Below, piece by piece: positions 1 through 12,900 of a DNA stretch of 64,000 nt; position 1 is the stretch's first letter; the number at the start of each line of letters is the position of its first letter. The position numbers and the translations under genes were made by a program. The notes under the pieces were generated by a model. It had not been told where the DNA came from and did no database searches. It saw only the letters and a list, made by a program, of their open reading frames with translations. This DNA comes from Haliotis asinina. Lineage: Eukaryota > Mollusca > Gastropoda > Lepetellida > Haliotidae. The stretch lies in NCBI RefSeq assembly GCF_037392515.1, contig NC_090282.1, positions 33,841,054 through 33,905,053 of the forward strand. Direction: 5' to 3'.

Positions 1-930
1 ATTTTCCAGGACGCCCTGGACATGTTCAGGGTCATACCATGGATGGACCTCGGAGTCAAAGCCACAGGCATGGCGGAGACGATAATAAAAACAGCGAGCC
101 ATGCCATCATGTCTTTTGAGATATGCAGTTTGTGCCAAGGAAGGGCATCCACTGACAAGGTGTTGGACAGTCTCTGTAAATTCATTGCAAAGACGACATT
201 TCATATTGATATTTTCTTTAAGAATAACATTCTGGCGATTGCGAGTGGGAAGTGACTGGTCCTGAGCAGCAAAAAGGAAGCCCTCAGTTTCACATTTGAG
301 ACCAGCCGACTTCATCCAGGCGAAGGAGTCGGTTGGATTGCTGTTCTGTTCCACACACTGCATGTAAACACGATGCAATGGCTTCTCAGACAGCTTCTCC
401 ACAAAGGACCGACTCTGGGCAGACTTGGTGAAAGAGTTCACCTGGTTTACTCCCATCACTGTACCGTCCAGCAGTACATCGCCATCAACAAAATCAACGT
501 CAAATTTCAAATTGTGTCCAACAACCTTGGCACGCTTAAAGTAGCTGTGGAATTCCTTGCTTTCATCATGAATCTTGACGTGCATCACCAGAGGATCATC
601 TGACAAATAAATATGTGCAAAAGTACACAATAAAATTCTGTCATGAAGAGCTTCCACATTAATCAAACCCCGTCCTCCTGAATTGATTGGCATATATAAA
701 CGATTAAGAGAGGAACGAGGGTGGTGTGCTCTGTTATCAGACATGATCCTTCTGGTCAGGCGGTCAAGACTCTGGATGTCTTGTTTTGTCCAATCAACTA
801 CTCCAAAGGAATAGGAGAGGACTGGCACAGCAAAAGTATTGGTGGCTTTGACTTTGTTTCGAGCATTTAGCTCTGAACTCCAGATTTTCTTTAAACGAGA
901 TTTATACTCGGCCCGAAGTTTATCTTGAAC
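1..930 (-). mobile_element. R4/Dong-like LINE, copy A (5'-truncated, runs off left edge)
   Basis: The stretch matches 1502-2430 with about 20 substitutions in 930 bases (roughly 98% identity), so it is a second copy of the LINE at 952-2821. It reads on the minus strand, and its 3' end lies left of the window. Its 5' end (right side) is cut abruptly at a short (TAA)n tract at position 930. It holds part of the region after the reverse-transcriptase domain and the start of the zinc-finger/endonuclease part. Being truncated, it cannot move by itself. The high identity points to a recent insertion or tandem duplication. Confidence 0.85.
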
Positions 931-951
931 TTATTATTATTATTATTATTT
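931..951. repeat. (TTA/TAA)n tract between two LINE copies
   Basis: Seven TTA units separate the 3' end of LINE copy B from the truncated 5' end of copy A. Read on the minus strand it is a (TAA)n tail or target remnant. Confidence 0.9.
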
Positions 952-2821
952 ACAGATTAGAATGAAAATGCAGCAGAGAGGGTTCGGGTGATCCTGGCAC
1001 AGTCAGGCTGGTCAAGCTCATCATCAGCTCAGGGCCCTCGCCCCCTCTACACGCAGCCCAGACAGCGAATGGGACTTCTCCCAGGAAACACTGCCTAGTC
1101 GAACCCACCAAGAACTTTCCGGAGAATATGGAGGCTCCCCAACACTGCAGCCTTCTGCATTACCCAGATTGTCAGAAGGGCTGTGCTCCCGGTGGAGAAC
1201 CCGGGCACTCTCCTCATCTGCGCCAAGAGATCAGGAGGTACCAAACCAAGGGCACCGAGAACAATGGGGAGCCTGACGACAGTGTACTTGGGATGCAAGC
1301 GAGACATTTCAAAGGCGTGGTCCGCATATTTATCATGCTTTTCCTGAATCTTGCCAATCACATTGCTGTCAAAAGGGACAGAAAATTCAATGATATAAAT
1401 AATTTCATTGGCTTTATCAAAAAGGACAAGATCAGGTTTGTTGGCTGGAATTCGTCTCAGGCTGTATATTGGCCTATTCCAGAGAAGTTTGTAGCTGTCA
1501 TTTTCCAGGACGCCCTGGACATGCTCAGGGTCGTACCATGGATGGACCTCGGAGTCAAAGCCACAGGCATGGCGGAGACGATAATAAAAGCAGCGAGCCA
1601 TGCCATCATGTCTTTTAAGATATGCAGTTTGTGCCAAGGAAGGGCATCCACTAACAAGGTGTTGGACAGTCTCTGTAAATTCATTGCAAAGACGACATTT
1701 CATATTGATATTTTCTTTAAGAATCACATTCTGGCGATTGCGAGTGGGAAGTGACTGGTCCTGAGCAGCAAAAAGGAAGCCCTCAGTTTCACATTTGAGA
1801 CCAGCCGACTTCATCCAGGCGAAGGAGTCGGTTGGATTGCTGTTCTGTTCCACACACTGCATATACACACGATGCAATGGCTTCTCAGACAGCTTCTCCA
1901 CAAAGGACCGACTCTGGGCAGACTTGGTGAAAGACTTCACCTGGTTTACTCCCATCACTGTACCGCCCAGCAGTACATCGCCATCAACAAAATCAACTTC
2001 AAATTTCAAATTGTCTCCAACAACCTTGGCACGCTTAAAGTAGCTGTGGAATTCCTTGCTTTCATCATGAATCTTGACGTGCATCACCAGAGGATCATCT
2101 GACAAATATATATGTGCGAAAGTACACAATAAAATTCTGTCATGAAGAGCTTCCACATTAATCAAACCCCGACCTCCCGAATTGATTGGCATATATAAAC
2201 GATTAAGAGAGGAGCGAGGGTGGTGTGCTCTGTTATCAGACATGATCCTTCTGGTCAGGCGGTCAAGACTCTGGATGTCTTGTTTCGTCCAATCAACTAC
2301 TCCAAAGGAGTAGGAGAGGACTGGCACAGCAAAAGTATTGGTGGCTTTGACTTTGTTTCGAGCATTTAGCTCTGAACTCCAGATTTTCTTTAAACGAGAT
2401 TTATACTCGGCCCGAAGTTTATCTTGAATCAGGGCATTCTGGAGCTTGTCTCGAACTTGCATTCCAAGATAGGTGTAGGCCTGATCTTCCACGAGATGCT
2501 CAATAACTCCTCCCCCTTGTAACTTGACCGATCCATCATTAGTTACCTTGCCACGTTTCAGGTGAAGAGTATTACATTTGTCGAGTCCAAATGTCATGCC
2601 AATATCATTAGAGAAGGACTCGACAAGGAGAACCTGTTCTTTCAAATTGGTCTCTCCTTTGGCAAGGAGCTCGATGTCATCCATATAGAGGAGATGAGTG
2701 AGAGGTGTTGGGGATCTGTGCTGAGGAGGTCCGGGATGGTACCCTTTCTCCCCGTTGAGCAGGAAACTCAAAGGATTCAGAGACAGACAAAAGAGCAATG
2801 GACTGAAGGAGTCCCCCTGAA
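952..2821 (-). mobile_element. R4/Dong-like non-LTR retrotransposon, copy B (5'-truncated)
   Basis: This is a minus-strand LINE fragment from inside the reverse transcriptase to the 3' end. The first readable residues are QGDSFSPL, the conserved RT motif before the active site, and they abut a long (TAA)n tract. The 3' end also runs into TAA repeats. The encoded protein carries a CCHC finger and a restriction-like endonuclease (PD...E), which defines the R2/R4/CRE/NeSL group. The RT wording (LLYMDD...FSNDIGMTFGLDKC) resembles the R4 clade (Dong, Rex6). Dong of silkworm is known to insert into TAA repeats. The clade call is from recalled motifs. Because gene 1 exons follow downstream, the insertion probably lies in the third intron of gene 1. 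Confidence 0.8.
1095..2798 (-). CDS. LINE ORF: C-terminal RT, CCHC finger and restriction-like endonuclease
   Basis: An open frame of 567 residues, still intact within this truncated copy. Residues 38-41 are YMDD, the RT active site. About residues 120-330 are thumb/linker with a conserved SGGRGLINVEALHDR stretch. C368, C371, H380 and C385 form a CCHC finger, followed by KRHD near 395-398. PD at 455-456 and E471 in KPDLVLFDKANEIIYIIEF are the restriction-like endonuclease residues. The frame stays open above this methionine up to the TAA tract, so the methionine is not the native start: the N-terminal DNA-binding part and the first RT motifs are missing. In family members the endonuclease nicks the target and the RT copies the RNA there. 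This copy is probably inactive because it is truncated. Confidence 0.8.
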   Translation of the reverse strand: MLFCLSLNPLSFLLNGEKGYHPGPPQHRSPTPLTHLLYMDDIELLAKGETNLKEQVLLVESFSNDIGMTFGLDKCNTLHLKRGKVTNDGSVKLQGGGVIEHLVEDQAYTYLGMQVRDKLQNALIQDKLRAEYKSRLKKIWSSELNARNKVKATNTFAVPVLSYSFGVVDWTKQDIQSLDRLTRRIMSDNRAHHPRSSLNRLYMPINSGGRGLINVEALHDRILLCTFAHIYLSDDPLVMHVKIHDESKEFHSYFKRAKVVGDNLKFEVDFVDGDVLLGGTVMGVNQVKSFTKSAQSRSFVEKLSEKPLHRVYMQCVEQNSNPTDSFAWMKSAGLKCETEGFLFAAQDQSLPTRNRQNVILKENINMKCRLCNEFTETVQHLVSGCPSLAQTAYLKRHDGMARCFYYRLRHACGFDSEVHPWYDPEHVQGVLENDSYKLLWNRPIYSLRRIPANKPDLVLFDKANEIIYIIEFSVPFDSNVIGKIQEKHDKYADHAFEMSRLHPKYTVVRLPIVLGALGLVPPDLLAQMRRVPGFSTGSTALLTIWVMQKAAVLGSLHILRKVLGGFD

Positions 2822-2822
2822 A

Positions 2823-2885
<63 letters not shown>
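2822..2885. repeat. (ATT/TAA)n microsatellite, about 21 units
   Basis: A nearly perfect ATT run at the exact 5' junction of LINE copy B. It is either the pre-existing target of a TAA-specific LINE or the tail of an earlier copy. Confidence 0.95.
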
Positions 2886-2886
<1 letters not shown>

Positions 2887-3944
2887 GAGGGCTAAAATTC
2901 AGTTTAGAAGCAGGCAATGGAACAATCAGCAATGACATTAAGAACATCAGTATTGTTAAGAGAGCACATGGTTTCAGGCCGAGCCATTAACTGAAACGAG
3001 ACGTTATTTACACTACACTCTGGCCCCTGCCACCTACAATGTACAAAATATTTCAAGAACATTATATCTATAAATGTAGATATTGGATAGGTTTAGCAAA
3101 TTCTTGCCGAGTCAAAATATGGACATATTAGGATATGTTCCTTGTCGTGGACTATTGAAAAGTAAATGATTTTTTATACATATCGGATCGAATGCAGCAA
3201 AATCTCTGCACACTTGCTGTCTTTCGTTTTGTAAAGATGGACGAATGATGTAACTATTCTCCTTCGTCAGACACTTAACAAAATCGTTTTTGTCTTTTGA
3301 TCAAAGATATATTTTGTATCTCCGAGTTTTTTATAGTTTGGAAACTATGCATTGCTTTGTGATAACTAACAATGTAGTTTAATGTTTATAAAGTAGGGTT
3401 TGCGAATTTTGTTTTTTGAACGTTATATATTTGCAGTTTATTTACCTTTGCACTTACTTTCGAAATAGGTCGCCATTTAACAAAAACTTCATGTCCGATG
3501 AAGGATAATTTACATGATTTCCTGGAAGGAAAGGGGATATCCCATTCTCAATTCAATGGGCACAATCTTCCAGGTTCCCCACATACCAAGACACAAGAGG
3601 TTCAGGGCATGAGCCATAGTCATTGTCCGTTATCTTATATATCTGTCACGGTAGACATCGTAAGCACTCCACCCCACTGAAGTCACGTGTTATGAGACGC
3701 ATTGTTCAGACAAGAATCCCGAAGAATAACGATGAGAATTAGGCGTTTTGGATTATCTTTTGTATCACTTACAGGGTGTGTGGTTTATTTATGGATCAGT
3801 CCTTCGTCTTTATCTATTGTTAAACTGAATTACATTAAATAATCAATATTTCATTGCGCACCTGTTAATTTCAATAACATAATGTGCATGACGAAATCTG
3901 TCATCAAAATGTTTGCAATTATGTGGGGTATTTTTTCTCACCAG
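2886..3944. other. Probable intron sequence of gene 1, no gene seen
   Basis: AT-rich sequence between the LINE array and the first visible exon of gene 1. I looked for the two missing CUB1 exons, the signal exon and a TATA box and found none, so the first three exons probably lie left of the window. Confidence 0.6.
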
Positions 3945-6900
3945 GGCCAGAAAGATCCAATGTATCCATGTTCAAATTTTGTGGCAATGGGTCAACCCCG
4001 AGCAGCTTCCTCAGCAGCAGAGACAGCATGTACATAGAGTTTATCTCTGATTCTGCTGTGAACGCAGTAGTGTTTCACATCATCGTTATGGACGTCGAAG
4101 GTAAATGAAACCCATCTTTTTCGCGAATTTTACCGAACAGATCTTGATACATACGCCATGACTGTTTTTCAAAATGAGCCCTTTACCTGTCATGCCCTAC
4201 GTTTTTGTCACAGAGTACGTTTAGAAGAATATACAGAACAACGTTTAAAAAACACTCCTTTGTTCATAATATACGACCGCTTTCACTGATGGAAAATATA
4301 AGGATGTTGGGAAAAATTGCAAGGCCCTGAAAATCAGAAGATCTGCTGGGTGACTCCAAAAGAAATACTCACATCTCGAAATAGAAGACACTTCATCAAG
4401 GATATGGGCCGTGTGTCAAGCATAAAATATGGTTTAAAGCTTTAGGAAATTGTCGCTTTGATATTTAATGTAAAAAGCAATAACATTTTGTTTATATTGC
4501 ATTCGTTTTAATTTGCGTTTATTGTTCGCCAACACCAATACCTGTTGACAGTCAAAGTATTGAAAAGAATGAAACCGTATCCACTGTTTACCAAATGTTT
4601 AAAAACCATTGTAGAATGCGGCGGAACGTTGACAGCAACATCACAACCACAACACCTCACTTCCCCGGGTTATCCATACACCTACTTCAAGTAAGGTCAC
4701 TACAAACAGTGATTGAAAGCTGTCATTTCTTTAGTTGTTAACGTCTCAAATCACGAGTTCATCAATTCTATAAACTTGCGTTTGTAAAGGATAGACGTCT
4801 TTGATGTCAACTTTTTAAGGTTATCAAGGAGTTAGAGTACACCAAAAAAACTTAAGGTTTCTAATTTGAAGTTGACACGTATATTCTCTCGGTAATGTGT
4901 ATCACTCGTAAACGCACTCTCGCTCTGTTGTCTAAATTTTACTTTCGTTTTTCTTGTTTTGCTGAAGTCATACTGTAGTAGACATGCTCACATCTTAAAC
5001 GCGATTCGTCCTATCCTTTACACAAAATATTATAACAATATTTTTGTACTTGATTACACTTTAGAAGACTAAACAAAAAAAGGCATGTTATTGTATTTTC
5101 AGTAACCTTCGCTGCACGTGGATCATTACAGTGGAAAATGAAACCGATACAGTTGGACTGGACATTCTACGGTCAGATATTGAGAGAACTTCCACGTGTG
5201 TCTACGATTACCTTCGTGTTTTTAACGGAAACACAACTGAAGGTACCGACTCCCTTATGGTACTGACGATAGGAAAGATGACCATACAAGTCGGTATCAT
5301 TGAGGGAATTCATTTGTCGGCATCACGCATGATATTACGCTATCCACCATAAACAAGCATATAAAGCGAACTTCAAGCAAACCTAGGGTTGTTATATCGT
5401 ACATCCACATACATAACAGTGCTAAGTACAACAGCATGCGAAACCTTCTCACCTTAGTAATGCCATTGGGACTTAGGGTCAGTCTTAGGCTCTGGCATCA
5501 TGGACCTTTTGAAAGAATCTACTCACACATGCCTGACTGTGACCTTTTTGCTTTCGTAATATCTTCAGTTGAATTATGTCTCCCAGACACGATTATCTTC
5601 AGCTGGGAAAACAATTTTGGGTATTTAAGCATCTTTAACTCACGACGTTGTGCATGGCTGCTAAATGTAGGATATTTCACCTCCAGTATCTGAATTACTT
5701 TTCACTTACAATAACTCAATTAGCACAAAACTTCTGTTACGGAACCAAAACGATTTAAGGCTTGTTCGAAAAGTGCGAAGACGTTTCAAAAGTTGCAGCT
5801 GTTAACATTTAATGTTTGCGTACACTGACGAGAGGTTACTGACACTGTTTGGTACTGAGCAGTAGTACACGCATGCCCTCCTTTTCTACAGGTTTCACAT
5901 GTGTGCGGAATATGAAAACATCGATGCACGATGCTGCTGATAGCAAATATGTGTTTGTTAATACATGTTTGTTTGGATATTGAGTAAGTGAGAGAGATTA
6001 GTTTTACCCCACACTCAGCTGTATGGCGGTGGTCTGTAAATAATCGAATCTGGACCAAACAATCCAGTGACCAACAACATGAGCATCGATCTGCGCAATA
6101 TCGAACTGATGACATGTGTTAACCAACTCAGCGAGCCTGACCACCTGATCAAGTTAGTCGCCTCTTACGACAAGCATAGTTGCCTTTTATGGCAAGCATG
6201 GGTTGCTGAAGGCCAATTCTAACCCGGGACCTTCACGGGTCTGCTTGAATATTGGTGAAATAATTTTACGTAATTATATTGATACATGATATAATGAAGT
6301 TGCCTGAGTCAGAAATAATTTTATGTTCCAGCTGATCAATATCTAGGGAAATCCTGTTCGAACCAGATCCCCAGATACCAGAGTTCGAAGAATTCGCTGG
6401 TAGTACAGTTTATCACCAATAATATCACAACTGAGTCAGGCTTCATGCTTCAATATACTGCACGAAACGGTATTTGTTTCACGGCTTGCAGTTATATTAC
6501 TAGTGTGTTTATATTAATTAATAAAAGGGAACGTTGATGACACGATCCCATAGTAGATAAATGTGTGGTATTGGCAGAATAAAAAACGACAGTCTCGACA
6601 CTGGCTACGTCAAACCAGAGAAACCTCTACACATTTGTTTGTACCTCTTGGACGTAAGTCTGTACACGTATTACATTATCAGAACGCTCTGTTTCTATGA
6701 GTTTCAAAGGTTTGAGTATTATGACAGATCTGAATATAAGGACACGTCATAGTTAGGATAGTAGCGACATATAAGTAAAAACGGTGTAAATATAAACTTC
6801 AGGAATGTATAGACGTAAGACAACTTTTAAATAACTAAGGAGGTGATGTCAATATTATTCTGAACTTCCTGGCACTATATTTAGAACCTATCCTGTGGAA

Positions 6901-9900
6901 TTTGCTAAAGGTTCACTCAAAATATATACAACCAGGAGGGTAAGTGAATAGAGATTGATAACTACAGTAGTGTTACGATGGGTGATGATACGCATAACAT
7001 ATTTATACAAATAATATCGAATATATAAAATTACTAAATAATAAAATACTAAATAATATAAAACTACTTTTCACTGTGTATGGGTAGAGTTCAGATTCGC
7101 AGGTAGGATTTAGTTACACCACTGTGCTTTGCTGGTCATATCTTTGAAGTTTGTAGTAGTTCACAAACAGTGCGTTTGTGTAATGAATGTGGAATTAATT
7201 AAAACAATTTGACATTTCAGTTGGTGACTGCAATAATACGTATCCCGTGTATTCTACACCCGTGATCATTCTGTCACCGGGATATCCCGACTCTTATGAA
7301 AGGTATGTTAAATGTACAGTACTGTAAACTCATGTCTATCCGTATGCCGCCGCTCAAAGCTGACACACATGGGGGTTAACAAATCAAAGCAAGCAGTACT
7401 GAGTTTTTAAAAGTCACAAAGGAACAAGGTAGGCCCTGATTAACAGAGTTTCATTGTATAATTCAGTTATACATGGGCGTCTAAGTTTATATGATGTGAT
7501 TCACCTGCTTATCCAACAGAGCGATTTAAAGAGCACATTTGTATTTGCCTAGGGGAACTTATTGCAAGCATGGGACTAAATCGTATCATCCCCGAATATC
7601 ATCTCCTAATCTTATCAGCATAAGTTTGTTAACAGTGAATATCGAATATTCAATAAAATTACAATACCCAATTTTCTTCCAGTGAATTGCTTCGCAATTG
7701 CATGACGAAACCGATAAAATCCGATTTTGTTTACAGCTTTAAAGATAACTGGAATGGTCACGTTTATGTCCATGCCAATGCACACTGTTTCTTACTGAAA
7801 ATCTGTTACACACATGCCCTGTTGCGAAATATTTCTTACAGTTGTAAAGAGTTGTTGTTCAAACAATACACTATCGATAATGATTAGAATTGTTTCAGTA
7901 ACTTGGAATGCTTCATAACAGTGGCCGATGTATCACGTCAAGACCAACAAAACCTGAAACTAGACATTGTCGACTCGGATTTAGATGGCGGCAACCTATA
8001 CTGCGAAGATGACTCGGTTACTCTGTATCAAGGTGCGTGAGTAATGTTCGAAAACATGGAACAAGACCTATGTGTTGTCTGCTACATGCAAAAAGCGTTT
8101 AATCATAGACAAAGTAATCCCAACCCTTCCTCTGTTGTGAAATGCAAATAGACTGACTGTGTGTTGAGATTTGTCATGAACAAACCCTCATAGAATAAAG
8201 TAAATCTCGATATACAATTAACGAAAACTTGCATAACGAACTTCGACCTTCTCTTCACTGCTCTGACACTCCTGTAAATAACTGAACATCTGTTCAAAGC
8301 AACGTTTGATCCGACTTACTCAGTCTCGTTTATGCCTTGTGAATAGTGAATTTTGCAAAATTCAAAGTAAAATTCATGTCTGAGCAAAATGAAGAAGCTG
8401 AAACTTCAGTGTTTATTTGTGAGGCGTCTATACGTGTGTTTTTGAATGTAGGCCGGAGAGGGAGCGGGATAGAGAGCCGCATTGGAGAGTTTTGTGGTGA
8501 TTCTTCAACAACACCAGTGAGTCCGTACTACTTCAACGGATTGATAATGAGTATGGTGTTCAAAACCAACGGTGACAAAAGTGGTCGGGGTTTCCGAATC
8601 CGTGCTTCACACGGCGTACGGAAAGGTATGTAAAAGAGCTGTTGCAGTAGATGTACATAATATTCGAAAGTTGAGACACCGCATCGTATTCTCCACACAG
8701 CGTAGCCTTCAGAAATAATACGACTGTATCTGTCAATGTTGCAGTGGTACCACCTCAGTCAGTAAACTGTGGCGCTCTGTTCCTTAACGCGACTACACAT
8801 AGACAGTTCCTACAATCACCCGGATACCCGGTAAGATATCAAAGGTAAGTAATTTTTACTATTCATTTAGTATTCATCTCCGTTTCTGAATAACCTGCCC
8901 GATGTCAACAGTAAGTATTCGAGTTTACTCGTTTATACGTGCGTACACGTGTGTGTATGTATACCACATTCGAAAACAATCATCTGCAACATCAGCGGTT
9001 AACGTTTGTAGATCTTCACTGCCTATTTTCAGTGACATTATAGGTATAATTTCCATTCTATTTAAAATGTAATTATGGAATATATCATAAAGATAGAGCT
9101 GAGGCTCCAATTACATGGCGAGTAATACTGAAATGAATGAACTATTTCTTACAGGAATGAAGACTGTCGGTGGACAATAACGGCTTCTACTCCAAATATG
9201 ATGGTGCGCATCGAAGTTGTCGACTCGGACATATACTCTGGTTATGGCTATTACGAAGACTGCAGCTATGACCATGTCACGGCTTATGACGGTGAGTTAT
9301 TGGTCTCTACATCCGTGATGAACTGATAACGACCAAGAACAATGTATTGATCCATTGCATATTCTTTACAACAAACAAGATGATCAAGGACATGTGTTTA
9401 TATTCCCGTGGGCCGGATAAAAACAGTGATTGTCCTGGACATAAATCTACGTTACTGCGTTACGTAACGTTACGTTACGTGGAGTTGTCAAGAAGGTCAG
9501 CGGGAGAGACCATCCGATCCTGCCTCTTTCAACAGGCATGGGTTGCTGTATATCAATTTTGTCTTCGATCAAACTGTCATTAGCATATCTGTCCACCACA
9601 AGGACTAAATATATAAAATGTTTGAAGGATCTGTTTAACAGAATCTATTTTCATTTAGTAATATTTATCAAGGGAATGTATTGATACATTTTGATAATAG
9701 TGTGCATTGTAATTAGTAAGTGATATTAATTAGATAATGGCTCTACCTGAAAAGGGGGTCAAACTAACGGAATTACTTACGTCCTTTTAATTCCAAGAAT
9801 TTTATATGCTCAACATAATATCAAACGTGGAATATTTGTTATTTCAACGTTTGGCTAAATGTAACCTACTGGCTCATCCCTGATGGACCTTCTTTAGTTG

Positions 9901-12900
9901 TTGTTGGTCAATAACAAGAACAAATATGTTGTTTGACAATATGATATTTTACTGTGTACACCACAATCCCAATCAAATGATTTATTAGAATGGAAGTAAT
10001 ACCACGCGAAGTTCACTTTGAGAAGAATTACCAGAAAAATAGTATTCATAGACCGAACCACAGTATTTTAAATTCATACACGTCCTGGTGCTGAGAGGTG
10101 TCATGTGTGTTCCCATGGTTCCTAGTATGAGATCTACCATTAGTTGTTGGCGATCAATAGCTCGTTTTTCACATTGTATTGTCTTCTTTCATGAAATGGT
10201 TTAGTTTTACATGCTAGTGTTATATTCATATCTGTGATACTCTAGTATTTGTACTTTCCTACATTCGATTATGCTATGAAATTATTTTTATTCTTCCCAG
10301 GAACATCAGTCGTCAATGACATATTATTTTCATGGTGTGGCCCTTCACGACCGACCTTCCAGAGCACTGGATCAGCTGTGACTATTTACTTCCATACGGA
10401 CATGTCATCAGTTAAACGGGGCTTCAAGCTGTCATACTTTGAAACGAATGGTATTTCCTTCTTCACAATTATTCCCTTTTAACTGTGCGAAATATATAGA
10501 ATGCCTGTGAATACGCAAAGTGAGATATGCTACGAGTCAGGATCACAGTAAAATAGCGTTTTGAAGAGCTGACAAATAGGTTCAAATTCCCCAATACCCA
10601 AAATTCCAAAAAGACTACTGGGTTGTCACCACGAATGGATTCAGAAACCCTTTACCACCTTTGTCACAAAAATGACAAAATGACACGCTAATATATTGCT
10701 GAAATAATAACTTCTTTTCAGAACCATACCATTGTGGAGGAACTGTGAATATCACTACGACTGACTACACAACCATAACATCGCCTAACTACCCAGGACC
10801 TTACCCAAAGTAAGAAAATATAGTTGCAAGTAGTGATGGTTGGCACGCAACAGATAATAATGAATGTATACAAGAGAACAACCTGGAAGGAACTCATCGT
10901 CACTGTAGCCAATGCACGCACATGGTTTTAATCACATGATTCTGTCGTTTAGACTCGATTCATTAGCGATTTACAGCCGCCATATCACTGGAATGATAAT
11001 TGAAAGTATCCTTCATACCATACAAATTGTCGGATTGTTTTCTACATTCTGGATCTTTATGTCCGACCTACGAAATGGCAGATGATGCTGAAATTACTTT
11101 CTATCTGACAAACAGTTGAGTTGAGAAAATTGAGATTAGGAAACTTAAATTATAAAAAGAAACATAAATATTGATCTTCTGTATTCACGGATGTAGTGCT
11201 TGTCAACGTTTACACCTGTATACAAATTGAATACAGGCATAAGTGAAATGTTTGTTTTGTTGTAATTTCGTAGCATTTCATAATATGCACTTCCTAAATT
11301 TCCTTCACCTGAAAGTGTTCAGTGCTGTGGTAGCATAACCCAGTGTGTTATGATTGTCATTTCAGCCATCAAGAATGCAGCTGGACCATACATGCTCAAG
11401 CAAACACGAACATTGAAGCAAAAGTGAGGAACATGGGGATTGAATCAACGACTCAGTGTACATTCGACTTCCTGGAAATATACGATGGTAATTATTCTTG
11501 AAACCATCTGACATTTGTGACATAGGAAAATAGCAGCACTCCAACTTTATATGTGCCATGTAAGCATAAGGTGATAAGGGATCGACATCAAATTCGACAC
11601 AATTCATTCCTTTGAAAGATCCTGACTTTTATTTAGCCCGTGTTTCAATTGATATTCACCAAGTTCTCGTTTACATTGGATTATTAACAATCACGAGTTT
11701 AAGTATTGCAAAAGTCTACAACACATAATTAGAGCTTTTTATTTGCCATACATAAGAATGATAATAATAACATTTGTTTTAGGAATACTCGATTTTGTGT
11801 AAATGCGTTTGTTTTGTGTTCAGGAGTACAAACTAATTCATCAAGTGCCGGAAGGTTATGTGGGGATGACGACGCTAACTACATCAGTTTCGGTCACATC
11901 ATCACCGTTAGGTTTCACTCAGATTCATCAACCAGAAACAAAGGATTTCAGATGCAGCTCAAAGCGGGACGCTTTAGCGGTAAGAAACGTGGAACTGCAA
12001 CACTGCAGTACACATGACTGAACAGTCCGTATATTGACATTTTCCGTGTGTATCAACAGAAAAAGTACAAAGGTGGTATTTTTCCATGTAAATTTTCGAA
12101 TTTGAATCATTGGTGTCCATGTTATCAGTGAACGCTGTCTGCAAACATTTCCGAGTTTGAATCCAGTGTCTTTAAGGACAACTCGCCACAAGGCACCAAA
12201 ACCTGTTTTCCTCAATAAATGTGACCGGGAAGAAAATCATGCGCATGCGTTTCCTTTTGCACACACATTCCATGCATCATTTCCAATAAAAGTCGCGGTG
12301 TGTGTGTGTGTGGTGGGGGATTAGGTGGTGGTGGTTGGGTAGGGTAGGTGGTGGTGGTGGGAGTTCAATACTCTTGCGACAGCTGACAATCGTAAATTTG
12401 GTGTTAAAGTCATGCCTAGACTTACTGAGTCTCAGTCTGCGATTGCGTGTCACAGAGTGCCATAGCAAGAGTTTGGCATCGCTACCAGTAGCAAGGGTCA
12501 ACATGTGATCGCCCCAGGTCAGGTCGGCCCCGTGTGGCCACTCCCGCTCAGGACAGGTTTATTCGGCGCAGACGTTTGCGGCAGCAGGTTCACCACAGCA
12601 TCCTCCACAACATCGGTACTGGAACAATTTCTGATCAGACTGTGAGGATCCGCTTACGTAAGGCTGGTATTCGTTCCAGGTGACCTTTGCCAGCACCTGT
12701 CCTGAGACGTCAACATCGTCAACAACCCGGACAGTTGTGTCGCTAATATCTTCCATGGTCATTGCAAAGGTGAAGAACTGTCATCTGCACGTTACATGAT
12801 ACGACGTCCCGACGTCGTAACGAATGCTACGCTGCAGATTGTGTACAGGAAGTGGACAGATTTGGTGTTGAGAATGTCATGGTATGGATTGGCATCTCAT

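Noticed and set aside
12277-12504. Overlapping frames on both strands rich in Gly/Trp or Pro/His
   Set aside because: They come from the GT/GGT simple repeat and the start of the Tc1-like relic.
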